A stretch of DNA of 10,400 nt from Echinostoma caproni (Eukaryota > Platyhelminthes > Trematoda > Plagiorchiida > Echinostomatidae), in contig UZAN01042458.1 in the NCBI GenBank assembly GCA_900618425.1, positions 7,773 through 18,172 on the forward strand, read 5' to 3'. Shown here piece after piece: positions 1 to 8,090 of this stretch. The notes beneath the pieces were generated by a model. It saw nothing but the letters and a program-made list of their open reading frames with translations. It did no database searches and was not told the origin of the DNA. The position numbers were made by a program, and so were the translations under genes. Each line of letters begins with the position of its first letter. Within the stretch, counting starts at the first letter, position 1.

Positions 1-155
1 GGTGTAATTAACCCACTACCTATGGGTGCCGGTTAGTTAGGCTCGCCAGCTTCAGTTTCGGTACCTAATGGCCCTGGTTACTGCAGCTCGCCACCGTGGA
101 GGTTTCCCCCTGTGCCGCCTATATATTAATGAGGCAAAGAGGTTCTGGAGTTTGA
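1..155. other. Unassigned sequence at window start
   Basis: No protein-like frame, RNA gene or recognisable repeat was seen here. It could be intron sequence upstream of the possible exon at 156-413, or part of an element cut by the window edge. Confidence 0.4.
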
Positions 156-413
156 AGAGGTTGTGTTGGATTAACAACCAGCATTCCTCGACGTCTGTGG
201 TGTCTCACTCGGGAATCCACTGCATTTGTGCGGCGTATTCCCCGAGACTACTTGTGTTCATTCTGCCAAAAACCCTGTACATCCGTACCTACGTACGGGT
301 GGCTTCGTCCGGATATCAACCCCGATGAGGAGGTGAACACTCTTTTCGATCGGTGGATATCCAGTGACACTAGTTACATCCTGTTCCCTTTTAGAAAATA
401 CAAGATCCAGTAG
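156..413 (+). CDS. Possible C-terminal exon of an unrecognised protein
   Basis: The frame is open from just after a TGA at 153-155 to a TAG at 411-413. The last 60 or so residues look protein-like: a CSFCQKPC stretch with closely spaced cysteines, then VPTYGWLRPDINPDEEV and a hydrophobic/basic C terminus ending FRKYKIQ. There is no convincing ATG, so if real this is a terminal exon. A possible splice acceptor is the AG at 180-181 (ACAACCAG followed by CATTCC), but its pyrimidine tract is poor. I do not recognise the family. The cysteine group could bind a metal, which is inference only. It could also be a chance open frame or part of a decayed repeat. No strong poly(A) signal follows closely; GATAAA near 562 is the nearest variant. 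Confidence 0.3.
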   Translation, partial: RGCVGLTTSIPRRLWCLTRESTAFVRRIPRDYLCSFCQKPCTSVPTYGWLRPDINPDEEVNTLFDRWISSDTSYILFPFRKYKIQ

Positions 414-629
414 AGATGGTTCCTGCTGAGCTGTGAACCGCGTGCAAAATGCAACACGCGGAAAGGGTCCCCTTGTGTTTATCCACTCTAAATACCTTTT
501 TTCCTGACCATCCCGGATGCATCAGGTAAAGAAGTTTATAGGAACATCAGAGGAATTTCGAGGATAAAATACCATACTAACTCCACAATAAGAGATAAGG
601 ATATTTCGGAATTTTGAAAAATGATTGAA

Positions 630-900
630 GATATATACAAGTTGGTGTGACTCTCCAATCGGAGGGGCCAGTGTGCAAAGACAACACTGCACAAACACCC
701 ACGGATTGGGGTACTGTGGTGGGGGGTCCTCTCCTGGTCGCTCCTCTACCTGTATACCATTGAAGATGAATCTTTTTAACTCATTATCGCAGCACTGGGA
801 GATCCTTGGAGCTCACCAGTGTAAGAAACTGGACGACCTGGTAAGCTACCGTTACCATTCTGGACACCGAACTGAACTGGACTGAATTGACGTTGCCAAA
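630..900 (+). mobile_element. SINE-like or truncated retroelement insertion with ACTGA tail
   Basis: This stretch interrupts the duplicated segment and has no counterpart in the copy at 2377-2645. It ends in an imperfect pentanucleotide tail near 870-889 (ACTGA, ACTGG, ACTGA, ATTGA). The same ACTGA unit ends the RTE-like LINE copy at 4892-5450, so the two were probably mobilised by the same type of machinery (inference). AGATATATACAAG (629-641) and AAGTATATAAAATG (900-913) may be a diverged target-site duplication, but the match is loose and lies in AT-rich sequence. I see no protein-coding frame and no convincing tRNA-like promoter boxes, so it could be a SINE without tRNA ancestry or a 5'-truncated LINE 3' end. 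Confidence 0.5.
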
Positions 901-962
901 AGTATATAAAATGTTAATATATGTTATATATGTATACATAATATATAATATTATATATAATG
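901..962. repeat. AT-rich simple repeat
   Basis: About 60 bases almost entirely of alternating A and T (TATATA, ATATATG, TATACATA, ATATTATATATA). It directly follows the inserted element in copy A. The TATATAAA-like words here are better explained by the simple repeat than by a promoter. Confidence 0.8.
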
Positions 963-1097
963 CAAACATATGCCAATTTTAGATTCTTATGTTATATCTC
1001 TCACGGCAAAAATTTTCGTGCGAAGTTATTCAGCTAGACAACGAAATACAAGGGTTTTCCTGGGGCGACTGTCGATCAGGTCTCCCAGAAATTGGAC

Positions 1098-2376
1098 ACT
1101 GTCAATTGCAGTCGTTTAGTGACTCCATGATTGCTGATGTTCGTCAGAACCCGTTACTAATGTTTGCTCACGTTCGTTTTGGATATCCGTCCCGAGAGGA
1201 AACAGAACCAAAGATTGGGTTTGTAGAAAACGATATATTCTGAATCCTCCTAAAGGTCGGAAGTAGGTTTGGTTAGGCCTAGGCTGTTATTTGAGCAACG
1301 GCAGCGGAAACCTGAAAGTAGATCTGATCAATGTAACGAAGGCGTGCGATACAGAGCTCACCGTGGGAAACTGTGTCGGTGCACGCTTTTCGAGTTCATT
1401 AAAAGAACGATAATAGTTAAAGGAAAACTTAATCCTGGAAATGTCCAAGTTGCTATACCCAATAAAGAAACTTTCCCCGGAGAATAGCTATCGCCAACTC
1501 ATGACGATAAATGCTAAAGCTCGAGTATACACTTGATTGTGTCCGGTGGAGAAGGGTCCTTAAGTAAGAAGGAAAAACCATAGCGGTAGATTTAGTTACC
1601 TGATCGAGATGTTGAATAGTTACTTGATCTCTGAATCTTGATGGTTCTGATAAATATGCCACGGTTATGTAAACATGCCTGATAATCCTCAGTTATGCAT
1701 GACAGGTTGGAGACTGAACCCGTCTTGCTAATCAGCAGTGTAGGATGAAAGGGCTTCTGGTACGTGAGTTGATAATCACGACCAGCTTGAATGGATCAAA
1801 CAGGGAACTTGGAGAAGAACAAGAGGCAAGAAAAGAAAACTGCCGTTGCGAAACTGTCGGTTGAAAAACCGCTACAGTCGCGGTCCTGGATACAAACAGA
1901 ACAGAACTGATTTGGAAAGACCTGAACGACAGTAGTCCCCCCTAGCCAATAATCGCAATAATATACTGATCACCGATACGTAGCATGAAGGTACTTTTAC
2001 TAGAATGTTATTTTAGGAGACTAGAAAGTGAATATCAAGACGTATTCAGGCGAAAAATACACAGAATAGTCGACGTGATAATTTTCACCAATGTATTCCA
2101 AGAAAGTTTCTATATCCGTTTCGATTTTTGAGGGCGAAAAGTGAAACTAATACCGTTACAGAGCTAAGTCCAAATGATCCCATCTTCTGTACCTAACCGA
2201 AAACTGCCTTCAATTTTCACTTTATCCGGCTCCAGTACGCGTCTGTTTCCTTTAATTCTGTTATACATCACAAAAACTCAGTTTCTAATGGTCTTCCAAA
2301 TCATTGTTCACATTTATTCACAATAGTTTCATCTATTTCACCAATTCTGGATAAACTCCGTGCTGTTAGTTTGGGC
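1098..2376. other. Gene-free spacer
   Basis: No frame here reads like a protein, and no tRNA, rRNA or clear repeat was seen. Open frames on either strand are short (under 75 codons) and of low complexity or random composition. It separates the two copies of the duplicated segment. Confidence 0.5.
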
Positions 2377-2645
2377 AAAAAAGTTTGTAGTAACACCAAA
2401 ACTAATTTCAGGATGAAATACGCTATTAACTCCAAAAGGAGGGATAGTGATATCTTGGAACTTTCAAAAATGAGTGAACACAAACAAATTACCGTTATTA
2501 GATGTAATGTTCACGCATACCAATTTTAGATTTTTGTATTATTTCTTTCACGGCATAAATTTTCATGTAAAAGTTATTCAGCTAGACGACGCAATGAAAT
2601 AGTTTTCCTAGGGGCGATTGTCTCTCCGGTCTACCCTGATTTGTT
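2377..2645 (+). repeat. Promoter-proximal copy (B) of the duplicated segment
   Basis: This is the uninterrupted copy of the segment also found at 525-629 plus 950-1097. It ends about 48 bp before the eEF1G start codon, so it occupies the position of the eEF1G proximal promoter. Because B lacks the insertion it shows the pre-insertion state of copy A. Which copy is ancestral cannot be told from this window, but the one attached to a conserved gene is the more likely source. Confidence 0.7.
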
Positions 2646-2692
2646 ATAATGCATTAACGTGCGTATTCACTCACGCTTCTATCTTCGACGTG
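2644..2692 (+). promoter_or_regulatory. Putative eEF1G core promoter and short 5' UTR
   Basis: TTATAAT (2644-2650) lies about 45 bp before the ATG. Some 30 bp after it comes a pyrimidine-rich stretch, CGCTTCTATCTTC (2674-2686), where transcription could begin. A C followed by pyrimidines at the cap site would be a 5' TOP-like start, as known for vertebrate translation-factor mRNAs including eEF1G. All of this is inference from spacing. A spliced-leader trans-splice acceptor or a 5' UTR intron is an alternative, though no strong acceptor is evident directly before the ATG. Confidence 0.3.
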
Positions 2693-4737
2693 ATGGTTGT
2701 TGGGGGTACTCTTATTACACCGTCGGGATATCACCGTTCTTGGAGGGCTCAAATCGCTGCTAAATACAGTGGAGCAAATCTCGTACTAAAAGAATTTATT
2801 CCTGGTGAAACAGATGCGGACAAATCCTTTTTGGCGAAGTTTCCTCCAGCTACCGTGCCGGTATTTGAAGGTCAGGACGGCACATGCCTCTTTGATGTGA
2901 ATGCCATCGCTTTTCTCCTCGGAACGGAGCAGCTGAGAGGTGGCTCGAAAGAACATCTTGTCACCCAGTGGGTAAACTTTACCGATAATGGTATAATGCC
3001 CTCGGTTGCTACCTGGGTATATCCATGCTTGGGGGTCACTCAATACAACAAGCAGAATACCGAGAAAGCAAAGACTCACATCCGAACAGTCCTCTCATTC
3101 ATGGACAATTATTTGCGAAACGCGTAAGTAGCATGATACGAAGGTGACCGGTTTAGAACGTACCTTGTAGGGGAACGCTTGTCGCAAGCTGATATTACTG
3201 TCTTCACGGCAATTTACCTTCTCTTCACTTACGTGTGCGACGATAACTGTCGCAAACAATACCCTCACGTAGTTCGTTGGTACACAACTGTTGCCAACCA
3301 GCCTCACGTGATGGAAGTTGTGGGCAAAGTTAACATGTGTGTCAAGGAGGCATCCTTTGATTCCAAGAAGTACGAGGAGTTGCATAAGGTAGATGGTTTT
3401 GCTTTTCTTAAAGCCTCTGTAGGACGGCAAGCAAAAGAGTTCCAAGAAAGAGGATAAAAAAGCTCACCAAAAGCAAGAGAAACATGAGAAACCAAAACCG
3501 AAGCCAAAAGAACAACCTGTGGAGCAACCAGAAGAAGAGGAAGAGAAACCGAAAGCCAGCAAAAATCCTTTTGCTGATATGCCGGCTGGCACCTTTGATA
3601 TGGACGCGTTTAAGCGTGTTTACTCTAACGAGAAAATCAACGAAGTTGCAATCCCTTACTTCTGGGATCACTTTGACCCGAACACGCACTCAATATGGTA
3701 CTGCGAGTATCTTTATCCGGAAGACCTTAGAATGATTTTCATGTCGTGCAACTTGATCAGCGGGATGTTCCAAAGATTGGAGAAGTAAGTCGGTCTGTGT
3801 CATCGCCCTTGCTGTTCCTGTTCTTACGATCCTTGACATTCTTCTCCATTCATTTTCCTCATTGAAACCCGTAGCTACCGTCCAGTTCGCATCGTCGCTT
3901 GCTGTGCTCATTCTCAAGTGGAAGAGATCACTCGTTGAATGACGTGCTTATTTCGCGTAGTTTCAACCACCAGAATTGTAGTCCCCACGAAGGACAAAAT
4001 AATCCTCTATCATGCCAACACAAATATGTTATGCAGTGCATGGACTGTGACAAACGTTCTGGTTAGTTGCCCGATGACTAGGTGAATGGCAGTCTTGTAT
4101 TCTACTTTTGAGATCCCGTACTCGACCCTCAGTGCCGGTAGATTCGCACTACCTACTACTACTACTACCTATGTGACCCACCAAGTTCGAGCTAACTAGC
4201 GCTCCCCAGTTCGTCGCTCACTAGTGAAATCCTAGCGCGAATCCGCCAGTAGTTTTGATTAACACAAGGTCGCACTGCTTACGTGTGCACGATTGTCAGT
4301 GGAATCCTGAGGAGATTATGACTACTTGGTAATTTTCTAGCAGGCAGTATCTTTTAGTTTCCGACATTGTTGCACCATTCCCAGTTAACCACTACTTATT
4401 TGCATGGAGATACGGTAACGCTTTTGGTCGTTGTAACATGCCGCGTATATATTTGTACTGTATTTGTTACTTCTTTCTCCCATATAGGATGCTGAAGTTT
4501 GCCTTCGGGAGCATGTGCATCTTCGGCGAGGATGGCAAAAGTACCATTAGCGGCTTGTGGATCTGGCGTGGTACTGGATTGGCCTTCGAACTCAGTCCTG
4601 ACCTGCAAACCGATTATGAGTCCTATAGCTGGCGAAAGCTGGATCCCAACGATGCTGAGACGAAACGACTGGTGCATGAGTACTTCCTACAGGAGTTCTC
4701 AGACAAGCCCTTCAACCAAGGAAAAATATTCAAATGA
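2693..4737 (+). CDS. EEF1G: Elongation factor 1-gamma (eEF1B gamma subunit), four exons
   Basis: Exons are 2693-3123, 3157-3388, 3423-3784 and 4488-4737, giving 424 codons plus TGA; human eEF1G has 437. The protein is the scaffold subunit of the cytosolic eEF1B complex, which exchanges GDP for GTP on eEF1A during translation elongation. Residues 1-85 or so form a GST-like thioredoxin fold with the VPVFEG cis-proline motif (Pro56). Residues about 90-215 are the GST C-terminal helical domain, with the S153-x-x-D156 N-cap box in RLSQADIT. Residues 222-268 are a Lys/Glu/Pro-rich charged linker. Residues 269-424 are the eEF1G-specific C-terminal domain, with [29 protein letters not shown] and a QGKIFK terminus. 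The start is the first in-frame ATG and fits family N termini (GTLI, WRA). Every junction is GT-AG and restores the conserved frame. Nothing looks broken. Confidence 0.96.
3124..3156 (+). other. eEF1G intron 1, 33-bp micro-intron
   Basis: It begins GTAAGT and ends GGTTTAG. It splits an alanine codon (GC|A), so it is phase 2. Removing it joins YLRN to ATYLVGER in the conserved GST C-terminal domain. If retained, a TAA at 3125-3127 stops translation at once. Confidence 0.93.
3389..3422 (+). other. eEF1G intron 2, 34-bp micro-intron
   Basis: It begins GTAGAT and ends CCTCTGTAG, with a short T-rich stretch inside, and lies between codons (phase 0). Its removal joins EELHK to [10 protein letters not shown], the start of the charged linker, and moves the reading frame to the one holding the C-terminal domain. 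Retention would give a stop at 3455-3457. Confidence 0.9.
3785..4487 (+). other. eEF1G intron 3, 703 bp
   Basis: The donor is GTAAGT. The acceptor is a pyrimidine-rich TTCTTTCTCCCATATAG. It splits a lysine codon (AA|G, phase 2) between FQRLE and MLKFAF of the C-terminal domain. It holds a short CTA microsatellite but no coding frame or clear mobile element. Confidence 0.93.
4148..4171 (+). repeat. (CTA)n microsatellite in intron 3
   Basis: A short run of CTA/ACT units, some with an extra C (CTACCTACTACTACTACTAC). Likely polymorphic, with no evident role. Confidence 0.75.
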
Positions 4738-4876
4738 TTTTGTTCCTCCAATACAGTGTTAGGATGATTTCTCCGTTATTTTGTATCAAGTGCACCGTTT
4801 TTCACCTTGGAAAAGGAGGAGGGTCGAACTGAGCTCTAGACTGCATTTAACGGTCATTCATAAAAAGCAACAGCAT

Positions 4877-4891
4877 TGACCCCTTTCAGAG
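4877..4891 (+). repeat. 5' target-site duplication of LINE copy
   Basis: TGACCCCTTTCAGAG here is repeated exactly at 5451-5465, flanking the LINE fragment. Fifteen matching bases at both ends mark target-primed insertion. The first TGA could partly be microhomology with the ACTGA tail. Confidence 0.85.
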
Positions 4892-5450
4892 GGGTCAGTG
4901 CTGTCTACGTAGCATTGCACGTGTCTGGTGGGGTAACCGGACTAGCAATGCTGAGGTTAGGCGTAGAGTTTTAATCAGTCGCGGTCGTCCACTAGAGGAA
5001 GTGGACGACCTCCATAGATTACGCTGGTTGGGATATGTGCTACGCATGTCACCAGATAGATTGCCACGGTTAACGATGTTTGCCAGGGCTGGTAGCGACT
5101 GGAATAAGATGAAGGGTGGTCAAACTAAGACCTGGCATGAGGGTATGAAAACCCTAACCAGAAGACTAGGTCACATAGGCCCCGTTAGGCTCCCTGGCTG
5201 GTGACCTCGGGATGATGGTCACCGATGGTTAGCTACACTGAGTGATATCGCTGGGTGTCACAAAGAGTGGCGTTCGTGCATCCACTCGTTATTTTCCGAA
5301 CACCACTATATGCATTCCCCATCTTCCGCTTGAATTTGCTTCGACATCCCGATCTTCATTTCGCTATTTTATCCAAATGGGCAACCAAAAGACGAACCAA
5401 AACCGGCGCACGAAAGTGCATGGTTAATGGTTGCAAAAACTGAACTGAAC
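4892..5450 (+). mobile_element. 5'-truncated RTE-like LINE copy with perfect TSD
   Basis: A 559-bp insertion bounded by the 15-bp direct repeat. From 4893 one frame encodes the C-terminal end of a LINE polyprotein after the RT domain: CLRSIARVWW, TSNAEVRRRV, LHRLRWLGYVLRM, GGQTKTWHEGMK and RLPGW. A TGA at 5202-5204 then falls where family members usually have Gly (GWGPRD). Beyond it the same frame continues with PRDDGHRWLATLSDIAG and WRSCIHSLF to a TGA at 5331-5333. A short 3' UTR and an ACTGA tail of three units (5437-5453 region) follow. Severe 5' truncation, tail and TSD are classic LINE outcomes. The single stop and the unmutated TSD suggest a fairly young copy. It lies 154 bp after the eEF1G stop, in the same orientation. 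Confidence 0.88.
4893..5330 (+). pseudogene. LINE reverse-transcriptase ORF, C-terminal remnant
   Basis: This is the coding part of the 559-bp LINE copy: about 145 codons in one frame, interrupted only by the TGA at 5202-5204. It lacks the endonuclease and the RT catalytic core because of 5' truncation, so it cannot act. It has no start codon of its own; GTG at 5001 or internal ATGs are not credible starts. Confidence 0.85.
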
Positions 5451-5465
5451 TGACCCCTTTCAGAG
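5451..5465 (+). repeat. 3' target-site duplication of LINE copy
   Basis: TGACCCCTTTCAGAG, identical to 4877-4891, directly follows the ACTGA tail of the LINE copy. Confidence 0.85.
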
Positions 5466-5530
5466 CGAACGGTCAGCCGAAATGCTGGCGATGCTGTGCA
5501 CCCAAGCCTCCCGTTCTCAGTCTTCACTTC

Positions 5531-5536
5531 ATTAAA
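5531..5536 (+). terminator. Candidate eEF1G poly(A) signal ATTAAA
   Basis: ATTAAA is a common variant poly(A) hexamer. About 15 bases on comes a T/GT-rich stretch (GATTTTTTGTTA, near 5552-5563) resembling a downstream element. Without the LINE it would lie about 220 bp past the eEF1G stop, an ordinary 3' UTR length. Weaker alternatives before the LINE are CATAAA (4859-4864) and AATACA (4750-4755). Confidence 0.4.
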
Positions 5537-6780
5537 CAATGCTGCTGGCAGATTTTTTGTTACACGAAAGTGAATACAGTAAATGAGTGAACCCCATCTT
5601 CCAATGATGTACGCGGAAAGTTGAGAGGAACATTCAAGCTAGAACCGGTTTGTTGATTCTGCATTTAAAGGTGTTTACGTTGAACAGAAAACTGAAAGGA
5701 GCAGGGTGTTCCAAGGTTGTACTGTTCTTGGGAAATAAGATGATTGAAAATTAGAAGTGCGACGTCTAGAAATGGGTGGCTGCCTGCGTGTGCCCGGGAT
5801 CTACGAGGAAGAACAAGTGGGAGAGGGACTACAGTGGAAAGTTGAGCGTTATCTAAGATGTTTTACTGGCACGGTGTTCTCCAGATTTGATTGAATTTTT
5901 CAGATGAGAGTGGTTGCTTAGTAGTTCGTTGGAGAGAACCATGATCGTTGCGTGAGTTATGCCTGAAAGCATTAAAGTAGTCCAAATGGAGAAAGCTGTG
6001 AACGAGACTGTCCAATAATCTGCAGGAATGACCATCAGCAAGGCTTTTATTTTTTCGTTTGCATTAACTTGGGTTTAACACTGAATGATGCTTATTGAGG
6101 ACATACTTGAGCAAGCTTATTGGTCGACATATTTGGGTAACTCTGATTTGTGCGCACTCAAAAGGCAGCTGACATTCTTAGACTCGACTTGAGGCTATCA
6201 TTGTGGTTATGGTGTTCACTAGAATTACGAATCAGTGAGGGCTACAAATAATTTCTGCTAGGCCGTAAGTCCGATGCTAAATGCTTCGGGTTGGGTTATA
6301 TGCTTTGTAGTGTTAAATCGGTCTTGGTTCCCATTCAGTTATAAAAACCGGTGATCCGTGCTTTTGGACTATTTAACGCTCTGTTGGGAGAGGTGAGGTA
6401 TCTAGCTAGACGGTAAGGGGTTCCGCTGAGTTGAACTGTTGTAGCACGGTTTCAGCCGTGCCTCTGGAGCACTTCTGTAAAAACCATAAAAGGCCTGAAA
6501 CGGACACCTGTTTCGTGGAAAAGTTCGTTCTGTGTGATAGGCATATGCATTTTCTTATTGTCCTTTGCTCCATCGTTGTTGGGACAAGTTTCTGCACTAC
6601 CAGTCGATCCGAGATTTTTGTCTTTCATTACACTATGATGTGTGATGGACAGTAGACGGGGTAGAACCCCATAGTCACGGAGACCTGCTGCTCAATGTTG
6701 GTAACCTGCAACCTAAGCCCCGAGACGAACCAAGGCCCAGCTAGGTCTGTACGTCTTCTTGACAGCTATGTTGGTGGCCA
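5537..6780. other. Gene-free spacer
   Basis: No protein-like frame, RNA gene or recognisable mobile element was seen. Open frames on both strands are short. A small perfect inverted repeat, GCACGG(TTTCAG)CCGTGC, lies at 6444-6461, with no clear role. Its 3' end may already belong to the decayed LINE that is recognisable from about 6860. Confidence 0.5.
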
Positions 6781-6859
6781 TTGAACAAAATTCCTCCATG
6801 TAAGGGCGGTAGATGGCAATAGGATATGGTCCCTGGTCGCTTCCCTTTTCTTGATGGTG

Positions 6860-8090
6860 GTCTGTTTCCTTCGCACATCACGACGGGTCTCAGTTTCGAT
6901 TTTTACAACCATGAACTGAGCATTTTTATGCACCGATTTTGGTTGTCCATTTGGATTACCGAGTCGATGGAAGAATGGAATCTTGAGAAGAGGAGGGGGA
7001 ATCGATTGTCAACCCAGTCTTTAAAAGGGGCTCACGCAATAACTGTGCCAACCATAGAGGCATAAAGCTGATCGCGATAGCGTGAAAGCTGTTAGAGTCC
7101 GTCATTCTCCACCGATTGTACACTACGTGGGGAGCAGGCTGGGTTTTTCGCCGGTTGTGGGTTCATCGACCAAATCTTCACCCTCCGACAGCTGCTAGAG
7201 CACCACCATACCTATCAAAGATCGCCAATACGTGGATAGGACTGCACTGTAAAACTTTGTTGAGAATGGAATACCAGGAACATATGTGTTGATCCTCATA
7301 TAGTTGTATCGTTATACCTCAGGTCGGGCCAGCCTTCAACACCATTAGTCTTCTCCAATACTTTATCCGGTCTAGCGAATGGTGGAGTCAAACTCCCAGA
7401 GAACAGAGGTAGTGGCTTAAAATATACTAATGACATCCCCTTGTTGGGTGACCATACACATACAGTCCAACACGCCTTAAACCGCTTGACGATAAAGGTA
7501 TCCAGGTATGTGCTTTGCACCATCCAAGTGCAAATTGCTTGTACAAAACTGGCAGGAGCCTGTCTCCACTCATGCTCTGGTGATCAGCCGGAAGTACCTC
7601 GGGAGCTTGATCGCCGCGGGTCGGTGTGGGAGAGGAGATCACATCTCGAATAGCAAAAGCTAGAGTAACTTATGCCAATCTGCGACAACTGTGGTGTCCT
7701 CATGACATCCGACTGGGTGTACATCGCGGCTGTCTGTAGCGTTCTGCTTTAGGACTGCGAGACCTGGCCCGTTTGCTTTAAGGGTGCTAACCGACTTTCT
7801 GTATTCGGCCATTTCTGTTGGTAACTTGGGGTGGGCTGTGACGAGGTTCCTCGTGCGCTGGGTGCGGATAGTGGTTCTCTAAAAGAAGTAATCACTCTAC
7901 ACCGCCTCCAATGGCTTGAACATGATTTGTGTACGCTTGCCCATCGCCTACCCTTCCGTGCTGGTTTTGCACATGCTGGGCAGGGTTGGGCGAAACGTCA
8001 TGGCGGTCAGACCATGACATGACGTATAGGTATGAAGAAACTGGCTTCAGCTCCAAAGACTTCAGTATGGTTGGGGGTGGGTGTTTAGGG
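6860..8090 (+). pseudogene. Decayed RTE-like LINE reverse-transcriptase fragment
   Basis: A patchwork of frames follows the order of an RTE-type reverse transcriptase. GLFPSHITTGL and IWITESMEEWN (frame 1) are followed by FKKGSRNNCANHRGIKLIAIA (frame 0, to a TGA at 7083-7085). Then EQAGFFAGCGFIDQIFTLRQ starts at 7132, and a YADD-like box reads YTND (7423-7434). MCFAPSKCKLLVQNWQEPV, KYLGSLIAAG and IAKARVTYANLRQLW follow, then SVLL*DCETWP, LHRLQWLEHDL and GGQTMT ending in TGA at 8020-8022, where Trp is expected. The catalytic Asp of the YADD box is partly lost, and the motif A region between about 7200 and 7330 appears missing or unreadable. At least four frame changes and several stops make it an old, dead copy. 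It differs clearly from the copy at 4892-5450. Confidence 0.85.

Larger units (their letters stand above)
525..1097 (+). repeat. Upstream copy (A) of a duplicated segment, split by an insertion
   Basis: Two blocks match the region just 5' of eEF1G. The first, about 525-629, aligns with 2377-2479 (shared words such as AAATAC, TTAACTCCA-like and AAAAATGA). The second, about 950-1097, aligns with 2495-2645 (shared CCAATTTTAGATT, CACGGCA and AGTTATTCAGCTAGAC). By eye the second block is roughly 75-80% identical with small indels. In copy A about 320 bp lie between the blocks, against about 15 bp in copy B, which reveals an insertion in A. The homology does not reach the start codon of eEF1G or its putative TATA element. 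No gene follows copy A. It may be an old segmental duplication or two copies of a dispersed repeat. Confidence 0.7.

Noticed and set aside
2618..2692. Upstream extension of the eEF1G frame before the ATG at 2693
   Set aside because: The frame is open but has no ATG there (2618 is TTG), and the extra residues do not match the short conserved N terminus of eEF1G.
3408..3689. Minus-strand open frame rich in Phe and Leu
   Set aside because: It is the complement of the Lys/Glu-rich linker exon of eEF1G, so its composition is a by-product.
4141..4243. GATTCGC and GCGAATC as inverted arms of a possible MITE in intron 3
   Set aside because: Only seven bases match perfectly, the flanks match loosely, and no target-site duplication is seen.
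4750..4755. AATACA as the eEF1G poly(A) signal
   Set aside because: It starts 13 bases after the stop codon and has no clear downstream T/GT-rich element, so ATTAAA or CATAAA is likelier.
7427..7642. Minus-strand open frames over the RT remnant
   Set aside because: The + strand carries the recognisable RT motifs, so the minus frames are shadows.
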